The notes: generated by a model from the sequence alone, not told the origin. Positions 24,370-36,072 are shown, counted from the first letter of the stretch. The stretch is DNA of 64,000 nt from Thermothielavioides terrestris NRRL 8126 (GCF_000226115.1 NC_016461.1:2728001-2792000), one strand, 5' to 3'. Translations and numbers: made by a program.

Positions 24370-27296
24370 CCACCCCCTCTTCTCTAATCTACGAGTACGT
24401 AATATCATGTGCGACCAAGTGCTAACCCGCAAGCGCACCTGGGACAGGAACCCGACATTGAGGGAATCCCTCCCGACTCAGAGGATTCCCCGACCAACTA
24501 CCTCGCCTTCTTGGTTGTGCTCAAGAACCTCCTGCCCGGCAAGACCGTGTCGATCGCGGCGCCGGCGTCCTACTGGTACCTCAAAGCGTTCCCGATCGCC
24601 GCCATCTCCAAGGTGGTAGACTATATTGTGTACATGACGTACGACCTCCACGGCCAGTGGGACGCTGGCGGCCAGTATTCGCAGGAGGGCTGCAGCACTG
24701 GCAACTGCCTGCGTAGCCACGTCAACTTGACCGAGACTATGACCGCTCTGTCTATGGTGAGCTCGCCTTCCTCTCCAGACGCCGCCGGCCCATTTTGACT
24801 GACTGGCCACGCTCGTCCCAGATCACCAAAGCCGGCGTGCCGTCGAACAAGGTCGTCGTCGGTGTCACCAGCTACGGGCGCTCGTTTAACATGGCCGACC
24901 CCAACTGTTACACGCCCAACTGCCAATACACTGGCTCGAGATCGCAGTCCGACGCCGAACCGGGCCCTTGCACCGGCACGGCCGGCTACATCTCCGACGC
25001 CGAGATCAACGACATCTTGGCGAACACCAGCCGGGTCAGCCAAAACTACATGGACAGCACCAGCAACAGCCGCGTGGTCGTCTACGACGGCAACCAGTGG
25101 GTCGCCTTCATGGACGACACGGTGCGCTCCGAGCGCTCCAAACTCTACCAGGGGCTTGCCATGGGCGGCACCACCAACTGGGCCAGCGATCTGGAGACGT
25201 TCAACCCGGCGCCGGACGCGACCGGGTCGTGGGACGACTTCAAGCTCAACATCAAGATCGGGAACGACCCGTACGCCGAGGGCGATCGCCACGGCAATTG
25301 GACCCAAATTCCCTGCGACGACCCGGCGGTGCAGGACATTTCCATGCCGTCGGCCGAGCGTTGGAACAGGCTGGACGGGCCCGACGCCTGGTCCGACGTG
25401 ATTTCGGTCTGGAAGGACATCGACAAGGCGAAGGGCTGGACGTTCACCGCATCCATCTCCAACACAATCCACGGGCCGGAGAATGCCGACTGCGGCACGC
25501 TGACCGACGGGAACAACTGTGAACAGACCCTGCAGTGTGGGTCCGATTTCGTGGGCGGCGGTTCGGGCGCCGTTGGCTACGAGATCTGGAATTCCATGGT
25601 TTCCATCCACGAGGTGCGTGCGGCCTGATTTGCCGAGAGGACCCTTCCCCCCCGCCTCCCCTGCAGAATCCGGCTGACCACGATCAACCCCTCCCACAGA
25701 TATACAGCACCTACAACAAGGCGCTCTACCAGGCTGCCTCCGGGAGCCTGGACCCTTCGCTCAAGGACTTCGAGAACACGTTTGCGCCCGTTCCGCCCCC
25801 GCCCGACGACACCTGGCTGGAGATTCTCTTGGCTGCGGTCGACCTTGTGGGCACCATAGGCGTTGCGTCCTACTTCAATTCTGGTATGGAGAGGCTTCCT
25901 TCCTCCTGTGCTGTGCTCCATCATCCCGGCTAACGCGAAGGTGCCTATAATTAGTCCTCAAGTTCCTGCCTTCCCTCACAACAGAGTCTGGGAAAGTCGC
26001 ATATGACAACCTCAAGGACACGAGCAAGGCGCTGGTCGGGTTCAGCGTGTCAATCGCCGCGGCGCTCACCGGCAAAGACGATGGCGGGTAAGAGACCATC
26101 CCCTCGCGTGCTCCGTCTTCCCATCCCGCAGCCCATTTACTGACGCGCAAGTGCACAGAGAATGGACCCCAGAAAAACAGGATGCCTTTTCCGCCTACAT
26201 GGGCCAGGTAGTCACTGGTTGGGGCTACGTCAACGAGCAGTCACTCAGATGGCTTTTTAACGGATCGGACACGTCTATCGACCGGCTGACAACCTTGGTC
26301 TCCGACGGCAAGTTTATCGCAGGCGGCGATCATCTTATGCCCAACATCGCCACGGTGGGAACCAGCGACACCTCGCTCTCGGCTATACAGGCCAATATCT
26401 CCAAGGCTTTCTTCGCCTTCGCCATTCCGCAAATCTGGTCCCTCTCGGGCACGCATGCCTTTGTCCTCGACAGCGGCTACCCCTGCGATACCCAAGACCC
26501 GGTAGGGGATTATGTGGACACCGACGTCATGCACAAGACGTTTGGCTGCTACAACGACAAGTTGTACTATCTCGTCTACCCCGATGGTGACGCCGAGACC
26601 TGTGATCCGCCTGCCTGCCCTGGCTGCCAGGAGTCCTGCGTGGATAACAAGTTCTCGATGCCGCCGGGCCTCGACTCGCTCGACGGGTCGGCCTTCGGCG
26701 GCGTCAAGGTGTCGGACCTGATAGCCGGCGCGGTGCGCAGCTACCAGGCCAACGGAAACGCCAACGGCGGCCCCACGGCGTCCACCAACCAGGGCTCCAC
26801 ACTCGACGACCTCCTGAACTCGGACGTCACCACGCCCGGCTTCATCAACATTCCCGTATGCAGCGCCGACCTGGCATACCAGGTCTGGTCGGATCTCTCG
26901 ATCGACAAAAGCGTGCCCAACTGGCCGTGCTACATCAAGCCGTCACCGGACGACTGCCAGGACTCGTCCTTCATCGACCAGACCAGCGACGCGTCGCCGT
27001 CGGTCGACGACTGCATGGGCATCGTGCACAACATCCAGGGCACACAGGGCGAGTGGGAGGTCGAGAACGCCATCGGCGAGCAGCACCAGCTCGTCCAGTA
27101 CGGCAGCTGCAAATTCGGCATCCAGGGCCTCAACAAGCAGGGCAACGTCGCCTTCTACGTCGGCGCCCAGGACATCGTCGACATCATCACCGACTCGATC
27201 AAGCAGTTTGGCGGCAGCGGCAAGGTGGGCGCCAAGGGCTACATGGACTGCAGGGGCAACGTGAACGACCAGGACGTCGAGTGGGGTCTGTACTAG
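22216..27296 (+). CDS. Killer-toxin-like (subgroup C) GH18 chitinase with LysM and CBM18
   Basis: Seven exons: 22216-24018, 24159-24242, 24448-24756, 24822-25613, 25700-25883, 25985-26087, 26159-27296, in phase, 1470 residues. Order: signal peptide (1-22), Cys-containing N-terminal region (30-290), LysM (about 301-351), LysM (about 365-416), CBM18-type Cys-rich chitin-binding module (about 433-480), GH18 barrel (about 507-900) and a long Cys-containing C-terminal region. The catalytic motif DGVDIDWE lies in the small exon 2, with the proton-donor Glu at residue 626; MTYDLHGQWD is the usual beta-6 motif. This layout matches subgroup C chitinases, relatives of the yeast killer-toxin alpha/beta subunit, which cleave chitin in fungal walls. 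The active-site residues are intact. Intron 2 holds a poly-C/poly-A tract. Confidence 0.92.
24282..24370 (+). repeat. Poly-C / poly-A / GAAAA tract in chitinase intron 2
   Basis: 24 C are followed directly by 17 A and then by G-interrupted A runs, all inside the 205-bp intron 24243-24447. The sequence is prone to slippage. Confidence 0.9.
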
Positions 27297-28214
27297 GTGG
27301 TGCACGCCTCGGGCGGCGGCGGGCACTGGAATAGGTTTCTTTTTTCTTCTCTTCACGACGTATCTTGTATTGGTACGATCATGATTCCGACGACGTTGGC
27401 GGTCTGTAAAGCAGACTGTCAATTTTTTTTTCTTTTAATTTGAAACATAAGGCAACTACTACGAAAAAGAGGAGTAATTGTCATCCGAACATCTGGGCAA
27501 GTCTCTGCGTAACAATGGCATCTCGTGCAGTGGTGATGAGAGGGACAGTATCGGATCTCCCTCCAGGACCTCGTGGGTCACTGCTCTGGGCACGATGCAG
27601 AAGGGTTGTCTCATCTTGCAGATGGGAACATACGCTTGTCCACCCCTGGGTCCAAACTATGCTATATGCGCAGCCAGAGTCAGATTTCCTCGGCGGTTAA
27701 GATGCTGCTGGTCGAAGATAGCGGGACACATCCAGGGCAACTAAAACACACAGTTAGGACAACTATTTCTGGCATAGTAATAGCTAGAGGAGCAGGGGGC
27801 ATACAGCTTGCCAGTGTCAAGGCGCACTAGGTATATCCGGTCCGTAAAGGGATGTCGTAAATGTGCAATCTTAGGAGGCATAATAGCTGTCTGAGGTGAG
27901 CAGCCCAACCAAGATATCCTGAAATGTGGTTAGGGTTCGGGTTAGGACAAGGGAGTGTCCGGCTCGCTTTGCTTCACATGGGCCGCTTATGATAAGCAGT
28001 AACTGAGCTCCTCGTCAATTCGTAATCCGTCAGCTCCGCACAACTGAGTCTGACAGAGACAGATGGGGACACTCTTTATCAGCCAATTCCCCCTCCACCT
28101 CACTATCCCGCCATTGCTTCGCGCTACTTAACTGCCTCTGCAGGCAACACACCTGCGGCGCCCGGGCTTCCGGTTGAGTTCCTAGTTATTCGTCGCACCT
28201 GCGACTGCGCCGTG
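27297..28214. other. Gene-free region between chitinase and nicotinamidase
   Basis: Chitinase 3' UTR then the nicotinamidase promoter. Short frames only; none coherent. Confidence 0.5.
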
Positions 28215-29239
28215 ATGGGCGACTCGGATTTTCGGCCAGCATTGCTGGTCATCGACATGCAAGAGGACTTCTGCCCGCCGGTAAGCATCACACTTGCTCC
28301 CTTCTTCCCGGAAAGAACATGTATCTCCTCTGGCGCCCAACACCCGTTCAACCCAAGCATTCCTGTTCTTTAAGTATCCCGCGCATGTCACTTCGATCAT
28401 TGTGAAACGTCTGGTTCTCTTACCCCCTCGGTTTGTCATTCCAACCAACCCTCTAGTTACGCCTCACAACAGGCCGCTCACATCTCCAACTTGACTATTT
28501 TGCTCCCCTCACACCACCTTCACCAACCAACCCCCAAACCCTACCACCAGAAACTAACCACGCCCCGCTTCCTCTCTCCCCACCGACGCAGAACGGCTCC
28601 CTCGCCGTCGCCGAAGGCCGGTCCATCGCGCCGCTGATCAACACCCTCCTGGCGCTGCCCGCCTTCCGCCTCAAGATCGGCACCAAAGACTGGCACCCGC
28701 CGGACCACATCTCCTTCGCGCACAACCACCCGCCGCCGGACAACCAGCCCTTCACCTCGACCACGACCATCACCAACCCGCTCAACCCACACGAGAGCTA
28801 CACGACCCGCCTCTGGCCGGCGCACTGCATCCAGTCGACCCCCGGCGCGGCGCTGATCCCGGAACTCGACGCCGCGCGGCTGAGCCACGTGATCGAGAAG
28901 GGCACGGACGCGCGCGTCGAGATGTACTCGGCGTTCTACCCGCCGCTGCGCGACCCGCCGGTGGCGGGCGCCGACAGCGGGCTGGCGGGGCTGCTGCGGG
29001 CCGCGGGGGTCACGCGCGTGTACGTGGTCGGGCTGGCGGCGGACTTTTGCGTGCGGCACACGGCCGAGGACGCGGTGCGCGAGGGGTTCGAGGCGGTCGT
29101 CGTCGAGGACGCGACGCGGGCGGTCGAGCCGGCCGCGTGGGAGGCGGTCGTTAAGAAGGAGATGCAGGCGTGCGGGGTGCAGATTGTGCGGGCGGCGGAT
29201 TGGGAGGTCAGGAGGTTGTTTGAGGGTGAGGGGAAGTAG
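28215..29239 (+). CDS. pnc1: Nicotinamidase (isochorismatase-like hydrolase)
   Basis: Exons 28215-28280 and 28592-29239 encode 237 residues. The enzyme deamidates nicotinamide to nicotinate for NAD+ salvage in the cytosol or nucleus. The catalytic Asp is in VIDMQEDF (D14), the Lys in SHVIEKGTD and the nucleophile Cys in GLAADFCVRH; KDWHPPDHISF gives the metal-binding Asp/His set, so the Cys-Asp-Lys triad is complete. WPAHCIQSTPGA is the usual nicotinamidase block. The first exon has only 22 codons and the intron (311 bp) is long for this locus, but phase and splice sites are clean (GTAAGC, CGCAG). The length fits fungal Pnc1-type enzymes. Confidence 0.9.
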
Positions 29240-29719
29240 CTAGGTATCTACTAAGGGAGTGTGGTGGGCGGAGGTTTTTTGGGGACGATGATGCGAAGGA
29301 AGGAGGCAAATGGGGTGATGGGTTCACTAATGGTTATGATTGGGGTCTGGATAGCCATATGAACGCCGCGAGCGTCAAGCAAGCCATGATTGGGACATGA
29401 ATTGTTTGTGTGTGTGCAGACAATTTCAGAGGGCTCCAAAGGGCAGACTCCAAGGGTGCATATACATTTGCGAGATTGACGTCTCTGCGTCCTCACATAC
29501 CTATTGGCCCACTATCTTTCGGCACCTCGGACACATCATCGGACACAGCCCATCCGGTTCATTTCTCATGCAATTCATTATTGAGAATACATACACCTTG
29601 GAACCAGCGCTACTAATCCCTGGGCAAGCTTAACCTCATGCGAAATCCTGGCGTATGGACCTTTCCCAATCCCGTATATCCGTCGTCTCATCCATCCCGA
29701 CCAGCATCAGGTAGCTACT
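29240..29719. other. Convergent intergenic region
   Basis: 3' ends of nicotinamidase (+) and Sti1 (-) face each other; only UTR-like sequence is seen. Confidence 0.5.
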
Positions 29720-31688
29720 TTACCTGCCCACGCGGATAACGCCGGCGGCGATCAGCTTCTGAATCTTGGTGCGGACGTTGGGGTTCTTCATGTGCTCCGC
29801 CAGGGCGGCCGGGTCGGACTGCGCCTGCTGCAGGATCGCCTGCATCACAGGGTCTGCCATGATGCCCATGATCTACATCTCGTTAGCACCCTTTCGCAAC
29901 GCTGTTTTCTCACGGGAAAGGGAGAGGAAAAGAGAAAAGAAACCTACCTCGGGATCGCGCATCAGCCGCTCCCGCGTCTGCTCCTCGGTCTCGTTCTCCC
30001 GCGCGGCGTACATGGCGGCAAAGGCCTTCTGCTGCTGCTGCTCGATCTCCTTGGCGTTGGCGCCGCCGTGGTGCTCGGCGTCCACGTTGGCGGCCTCGGT
30101 GCAGGCGTCGACGCACTTGCTGTACTCGCGCATGCCGAAGTAGGCCTGCGCCTTGCGGATGTAGGCGCGGATGAACTTGGGGTCCTTCTTGATGGCCGCG
30201 TCGCAGTCCTCCAGCGCGCTCGGGAACTCGAGCAGCTTGATGAAGGCGGCCGCGCGGTTGCTGTAGCCGCGCGCGTCGTCGGGCGCCCGCTTGATCATCT
30301 CGCTGTAGGCGGCCACGGCGCCCGGCCAGTCCGACTCCTTGAACTTCTTGTTGCCCTCCTCGCGCGCCTCCTCCGCCTTGACCGGGTCGATGTAGGCCTT
30401 GCGCGCTGCCTCAATCTTGTTCCGCTCAGCCGCCCGCACCTTGTTAACCACTTCGGGCGTGCGGTGCTCGCGCAGCGACTTGTTGTAGAAGTCGATGGCC
30501 TGGCCGAGGTCGCCCAGCTTCTCGTACGCGGTGCCGATGCGGGCGTACGACTTGGCGATGATCTTGAAGTCGGCGTAGAGCGCGCGGCCCTCCTCGACCG
30601 CCTTGTTGCAAGTGTCGATGCAGGCCTGGTAGTCGCCCTTCTCGAAATAGGCTGCCCCCAGGTTGTTCAGGTAGACGATGTCCTTGTGCAGGTCCCACGC
30701 CGCCTGGTAGTGCTTGATCGCCTCGTCGAAGTTGCGCTTCTTGTAGTTCTCGGTGCCGAGAAGCTTCTCCTTGTCAGCCGCCTCCTTCGCCTTCTTCTTC
30801 TCCAGTGCCTCCTCGTCCAGGTCCTCCGGCTCCGGCTCCGGCTCGGGTTCGGGCGCCTTCTTCGCCGGTTTGGGCTTCTTCGGGGTCGCGTCCGGCATCG
30901 GCACGTCCTCCTCGGTCTCCACCCGCGAACCGGAGGCACCGGGGGCCCCCTCGCCGGCATCGCGCATATCCATATCCACGCCCATCAGGACGCCCAGGAC
31001 CTGGATCATCCGAGGGTCGCTGAAAAGCTCCTGGACGTTGTTCGGGTTCTGCCTGATGGCCTGCAGCTTCGTCATGAAACTCGAATCGGCGAGCAACGAG
31101 CTGGTCTTGGGGTTGCTGGCGAGCTTCTGGATGAGGTTCGGGTCGCTGAACATCTTGCCGATGCCGCCGGCTGGGTCGAAGCCGCCGCCTTAGAACGGGG
31201 TTAGACCGAAGAAACCGAGCCCCGGTTGTGGTCTGGAAAGGCCTTACCTGCACCCCCTGCCTCCTGCTCCATGGCCCGCTTGACGGAGGCCAGGTCGTTC
31301 TTCAAGCCGGCGTTGTTAGGGTCAAGCTTCAGACCCTGCTCGTAGGCATCGTGGGCGCCGAGGAGATCCCCTTTCCCGTACAACGCGGCACCCTTCCGCC
31401 CCCAGCCCTTGGGCCAGTCTGGCTTCAACTCTGTAGTTTTCTCGGCATCGGCGAGCGCACGATCCCACTCCTTCTTGGACGCGTGGGCTGCTGATCGGTT
31501 GCTGTAGAGGATGTGGTTGGTGGGATCGAGCGCGATGGCCTGGGTGAACTTGTCGCTGTGATCTGGTCAGTTTCCGTCTGCCGTGGCAGTTCCCGCGCCT
31601 TTCTGCGCCCAACTTACATGGCCTCGTCGAAATTCTTGGCTGCGATGGCCTTGTTGCCCAGAGCTTTGAGCTCTTCCGCAGTCGACAT
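29720..31688 (-). CDS. sti1: Hsp70/Hsp90 organizing co-chaperone Sti1 (Hop)
   Basis: Four exons (31688-31618, 31555-31248, 31188-29948, 29872-29720) give 590 residues, the usual Sti1 length. It passes client proteins from Hsp70 to Hsp90 in the cytosol and holds Hsp90 open. Order: TPR1 (about 1-110, starting MSTAEELKALGNKA), DP1 (about 130-190, DPNLIQKLASNP), acidic Pro/Lys linker (about 195-245), TPR2A and TPR2B (about 255-510, with LLGTENYKKRNFDEAI and EEGNKKFKESDWPGA) and DP2 at the C-terminus (MADPVMQAILQQAQSDP). All three TPR blocks and both DP domains are present. A heat-shock type promoter is expected but I did not identify an HSE. Confidence 0.95.
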
Positions 31689-32645
31689 GGCGGGCAAGGC
31701 TGTCCTGAGGGCGTTCGAGAAACAGTGCGCTGCGGCGTTGGGTGCTTGGTTGTTGCAAGTCGAGTTCGAGCAAGGGCGTACGTAGTTCAGGCCCGTTCAA
31801 TAAGGAAGAATATCAGCCTCAAAATCGCTGCAGGTTCACGAGGCTCATGGAATGCTCTGGACTTTCGATGCCTTTCGATGGCGATCCAAGCTTCCCATTG
31901 GAGGGCCGGCGGCAAGCTCCCCACAGCAACAGGCGGGGCGCTTTCAGGGCCCCTCCATCCAAATTTGGGGCCCAACCTAGTGGGGCAGCGTTTCCAGGGC
32001 ACCTTTCTGGTACACTACCTACGGTAGTGTCAAGGATGGTAAAGGAAGAACTTCAAGCTGCAAAAAGACAGTTTCCATATCCAACTGTCTTCCTCTTATC
32101 GCTGCCCCTACACGTCTCCCTCTGAATACTCCGCAGGTTTCTATCATGACTGTCACCTACCCCGGGGCAGCAAGAACGCGGTCCAAGGCCCTCCCCCCGC
32201 CACAGCAGGAAGGTGCGAGCGCAAACCCTCTGGCGACCCACAGATGTGCCATCGGCTGGAGAAAGGAGCGGAAAGTTCTGCTTCCTGTGAAAAAACCGGC
32301 TACAAGTTGCCCACTCCTGTGCCTGTTCAACACGCCGCGATATCTGATGATGTTGTTTCGCTGTGTGCCTCCGCTCCAAGCACCCAATCCGCGAATTCCA
32401 CATAGGAACTTTACTGAATACTTGGAGCCCAGCTCATCAAACATTCAACCGCGTCTGTGGATTAGCTATCGGTAGGTATGTACAATTTGGCTTGATGGCG
32501 CCGGGCCGCTGGACCCAGTCGAACCGATCGAGTAGCTTGGTCCACCAGAGCTCGCCGGTCTTGCCCGCCGTCCTCGGGATAGAATGGTCGAACATGGAGC
32601 CGCTCAGGAAAGTGTACGGGAAGCCAAAGTTGGAGGGGAAGGCGG
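31689..32645. other. Gene-free region right of sti1
   Basis: Sti1 promoter followed by sequence with short incoherent frames only. The right end borders the aldo/keto reductase relic. Confidence 0.45.
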
Positions 32646-32905
32646 TGGTGTCACTTGGTGTCGAGCACAATCTGGTCGCGGTTGTTACGCGACTTCGTCC
32701 ACTCGCCCACCAGGACCTCGGACTCGCCCTCCTGATAGCCGCAGGCCGTTGTCGATGAAGTTGCCGCCTTGGCTGTAGAAGTAGTCGAGCATCTCGAACG
32801 CATCCTCGCACTTGCACTCCCTGAAACGCGCCGTCTGCCGGCCGCCGAACGTCTGCTCCGAAGTGCCGAGGCGTGGGAAAACAAAGAGGCCAGGGGAGGA
32901 GCACA
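32646..32905 (-). pseudogene. Aldo/keto reductase fragment (norsolorinic-acid-reductase-like)
   Basis: On the minus strand one frame reads CEDAFEMLDYFYSQGGNFID, the typical AKR segment with the catalytic Asp and Tyr region; a second frame then reads GYQEGESEVLVGEWTKSRNN and DQIVL. In an intact gene these are contiguous (NFIDTANGYQ...). The frame change between about 32750 and 32740 and the lack of the rest of the barrel mark a truncated, frameshifted relic. The family (aryl-alcohol dehydrogenase / norsolorinic acid reductase type) is established by these blocks; the original substrate is unknown. Confidence 0.75.
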
Positions 32906-32981
32906 GGGGTACAGGATCTGGGCAAAGGTTAGGAGGGTGTGTTGGTTGGAACGCGTTGCGGACAAGACCTAGAGAGGGGCC

Positions 32982-33003
32982 GGGGGGGGGGGGGGGGGGG
33001 GGG
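32982..33003. repeat. Poly-G run, 22 nt
   Basis: Homopolymer of G between the AKR relic and the P450 relic; likely length-unstable. Confidence 0.9.
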
Positions 33004-33814
33004 AAGGAGAGAACAACGAGCGAGGCAGTGAGAGCGCTACGAATGTGACTTGAGTTGATGTATAAGGTAGGCAGTGCATTTGAGACTTTGCTAGCCGGGC
33101 AGAGTCACGGAGCGAAGATCACCAGCGGGGCAACCGAGGGAGCGAGAACCGTGATCACGATGCCAGTGTATTTCCAATCGCGTTACGAAAGCTGCGCGTG
33201 AATGCGACGAACGGTGCCTTCAAGATGGCACGGCGGGACAAGGGATGACGTACGTTGCGGTCCTGGTTATCGTCCCCTCCGGGACGACGTCCCTCGCCGC
33301 CATCACCGAGCGAAGCGACTGCAGCCGACATTCTGGCGGGTACGGACGTGAACGAGGCGGGTGAGTTTCGGGAACGGTCTGCAGATAAGCGCACGATGTT
33401 CTATTCAACTACCTTAAGGAGAGAAAAGGAGAAGTACAGGTTGCGGTCCTCGCGCGCAGAGTTTTTTAGGGGTTCGCGTGCAGGGGGTTCGGACCGATGT
33501 GTATATAGGTCCCAGCTCAGCACGTCCATACATGCCACAGGCATTTGCATACCAATATACGGACGTTAAGCACCACCAACAACAAGAACAACAACAACAA
33601 CAATCTCCTTATCTTTAGGCAGACCGTTAAGGATAGCGTAGCGCTGTCGATAAGCTCTTTCGGACTTGAGTACCGTCTTAAGCGCCCCGTAGCCGAAGAT
33701 GGCACCCGCTACGAGAAGGTAGTAGACGACGCTAGCGATAACTTGAACTATTGCCCGTTAATGAGAGACATCCTAGTAGAACGAAGAAGCCTTAGCAAGG
33801 CCGCACGCGGAAGG
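33004..33814. other. Relic-rich stretch without a gene
   Basis: Contains a CAA-type microsatellite at 33568-33603. An open frame around 33600-33790 (with SSFGLEYRLKRPVAEDGTRY) resembles nothing I can name and may be transposon debris. Confidence 0.4.
33568..33603. repeat. AAC/CAA microsatellite
   Basis: Repeated CAA/AAC triplets, about 12 units with single interruptions. Confidence 0.8.
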
Positions 33815-34329
33815 TGGGGGGGTTGGGGAGGAGAAGAAGGCGGCGCTGGATATGGAGCAGTGGTATAACTGGGCGACGTTATTGCGATTTGGTGTTTGGC
33901 CAGGCGTTCGGCTGTCTGGAGCGGGCTGAGTACCGCCCCCCGCCTGGATTGCCTTCATTATGGGCACGCTGAAGGTCGTGGCCACGTTCACCTCGCTGAA
34001 CTATGTCGGGGCCCGCTGGTTGGTGCGGTTTCTGTTCCGGACCGTCGGGCAGCGGCCGATTATGACGTTGCGGAGGATGACGGACGAGCTGGTGAGCAAG
34101 CGGCTGGCGATGGAAAAGGGGCGGGATGACCAGTTTGAGGGTTTTCTGAGGTATCGGGAGGAATGGGTGCGTGGTCTTCATCTTCCTCAACCCATCCATT
34201 TAGCCACCCATCCACGCCTTGCCCCGCTGGGCAGGCCCTCCGACATTACTGTAGACCTATTCATGTAATTTCCGGCCCCACCCTGTGCCAACCATGTCTC
34301 CCCCGAATTTGCAAGCCGCCCATGTCACT

Positions 34330-34925
34330 ACTAGAAAGTCGAGCCCATGCTCGCATAGCTCGACTGGAACTGAAGGTACGTGACCAGTTCGTTATACTCC
34401 TTATTGTTGAGGACCGGATCGGGGACCGGCTAGTCGAGATTGAACGGGCGGAGGCCCAGCGTGCCCATCGAGTAGAGGTAGTTCTCGATAAAGGCGTGGT
34501 GCCACTGGTATACCTCCTTGTCCAGCTTATTCTGAGTACGCCGCTCCAGGTCTCTAGCGATCTTGCATTTCTTACGATCCTGCCACGCAGATCTCAGTTC
34601 CTCTCGGACCTGAGGGTCTCGTATATCAGTGGTCGGGGGGAGATTGTTCTTCTCTATCCAGTAATCTACGTAGACCCTGTCGGTCTAAGGGGACCACGTC
34701 CAACGCCTATTGAAGTTTTCTATACTCTCACTACCACAGTCTGGGTCTTTGACGTTGGAAACCAACAACGGCTCCTTGCAAGGATCCTTACGCTGGGGAC
34801 CCCCTTCTCGGTAGTCGAAGGCCTCGGTGGCCGGGCTGCACTTCCAGAGCCAGCGGATCAGAGCGGCTATTTCCCTGGCGAGCCCCAGCGGCGGCGGTGG
34901 GTAGAACAGCGGTTTGGCGTTAGCC
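34330..34925 (-). pseudogene. Unassigned antisense reading frame inserted in the P450 relic
   Basis: On the minus strand a frame of about 190 codons runs from KYFVELPSANAKPLFYPPPP to HHAFIENYLYSMGTLGLRPF, ending at a TAG near 34435, interrupted by one in-frame TAG after RRWTWSP. The composition is protein-like (Trp-, Asp- and Arg-rich, few rare residues) and unrelated to P450. I do not recognise the family. It may be the internal part of a transposable element or a captured gene. It lies between the P450 REEW exon end and the KNLSFEK exon. Confidence 0.45.
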
Positions 34926-34957
34926 GATGGTAGCTCGACGAAGTACTTCTAAACATA

Positions 34958-35148
34958 TCTTTTTCTTTTATTTGGTTTCTTTCTTTTTTGTTTCTCTTTT
35001 GTTTCTCTTTTGCTTTTCTTTTCCTCCCTTTTTCGTTTTTCTTCATTGCTTTTTTTCTTTTTCTTTTTTTTCTTTTTCTTACTTTCCCTTTCTGTTTTCT
35101 CCTTTCTTTCCTTCTCCCTTTCTTCCTTCCATTCTTGTCTTCTTTCCT
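34958..35148. repeat. Polypyrimidine tract
   Basis: About 190 bases nearly devoid of purines on the plus strand (TTTCTT/TTTCCC patterns), directly before the right part of the P450 relic. Confidence 0.85.
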
Positions 35149-36072
35149 CGGCAACTTGAATTCCGAGAGGATGATGCTAAGCGGGCTGCGCCATGGCAAG
35201 AACCTCTCCTTCGAGAAGCTCTCCGCAAACGCCTTCCTCCTGACCCTGGCCGGGTCCGAGACATCGGCAACATCGCTGTGCGGAACGACTTATCTCCTAC
35301 TGACAAACCCCGAGACATTGAAGAAGCTCGCACTTGAGGTTCGAAGGGCATTCAGCCGCGCAGATGACATCACCCTCAATGCGGTCGCTCAACTGCCGTA
35401 CTTGAATGAGGTCATCGACGAATCCCTTCGCATGTACCCTCCCGCGGCGGCGGATTTGGTCCGAATCGTCCCTCCCGAACAAAAGCTGATCGCTGGTCAC
35501 TACGTGGCTGGCGGGGTACGTGTCTTCTTGCGTGCTTGTGAACTGGGCGTTGACCAATGTCTGGATACTAATAGGCGGCAGTCGTTCGTTGAAGTCCAGC
35601 CGTGGTCCATCAATCACAGCTCTGACAACTGGATCGATCCTTGGCAGTTCAACCCCGACCGCTTTCTCCATGGAGCTGATGCAGCCAGAAAAGAAGGGAA
35701 TATCTTGGAGGTTTCGCAACCATTCAGCGTAGGGCAACGAACTGCCTCGGACGGAGGTGAGTGTCTGATTTCTCCGGATGCTCACGGCTGAAGCAAGCAT
35801 TGGCGCCCGCAACAAGCCTTGCATTTGCCGAGATGCGCCTAATTCTAGCCCGCATCATCTTCAACTTCGACATGGAGCTAGGTGAAGGCGCGCAGAACTG
35901 GATCGGCCGCCAGAGGACGTTGCCGTTGTGGAGCAGGATACCGCTGAATGTGCACTTCACACCGGTGAAACACGGGGTTCCAGAACTGTACGACGGTAAT
36001 GTGACTGGACCCAGTCAGAGCCCCTATATCGGGTGACAGCCCATCTGAAAGACGGCTTGGCGCCTTCGCTCG

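Larger units (their letters stand above)
33815..36030 (+). pseudogene. Cytochrome P450 pseudogene, interrupted
   Basis: Left part: KKAALDMEQWYNWA, then DLVFGQAFGCLERAEYRPPP in a shifted frame, then MGTLKVVATFTSLNY to FLRYREEW (about 34166), followed by a donor-like GTGCGT. Right part from about 35205: KNLSFEKLSANAFLLTLAGS with ETSATSL (I-helix), NEVIDESLRMYP (ExxR), a 35516-35574 intron, NPDRFLHG (PERF-like), PFSVGQR. The heme loop is broken: after PFSVGQR the Cys-containing F-x-x-G-x-R-x-C-x-G cannot be read, and RN is followed out of frame by SLAFAEMRLILARI. Several frameshifts plus loss of the heme ligand make a functional enzyme impossible. Spacing fits a CYP65-like oxygenase. About 1 kb of foreign sequence separates the two parts. 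Confidence 0.85.

Noticed and set aside
29792..31204. 470-codon plus-strand frame opposite sti1
   Set aside because: Leu/Val/Arg-rich antisense shadow of the TPR exons.
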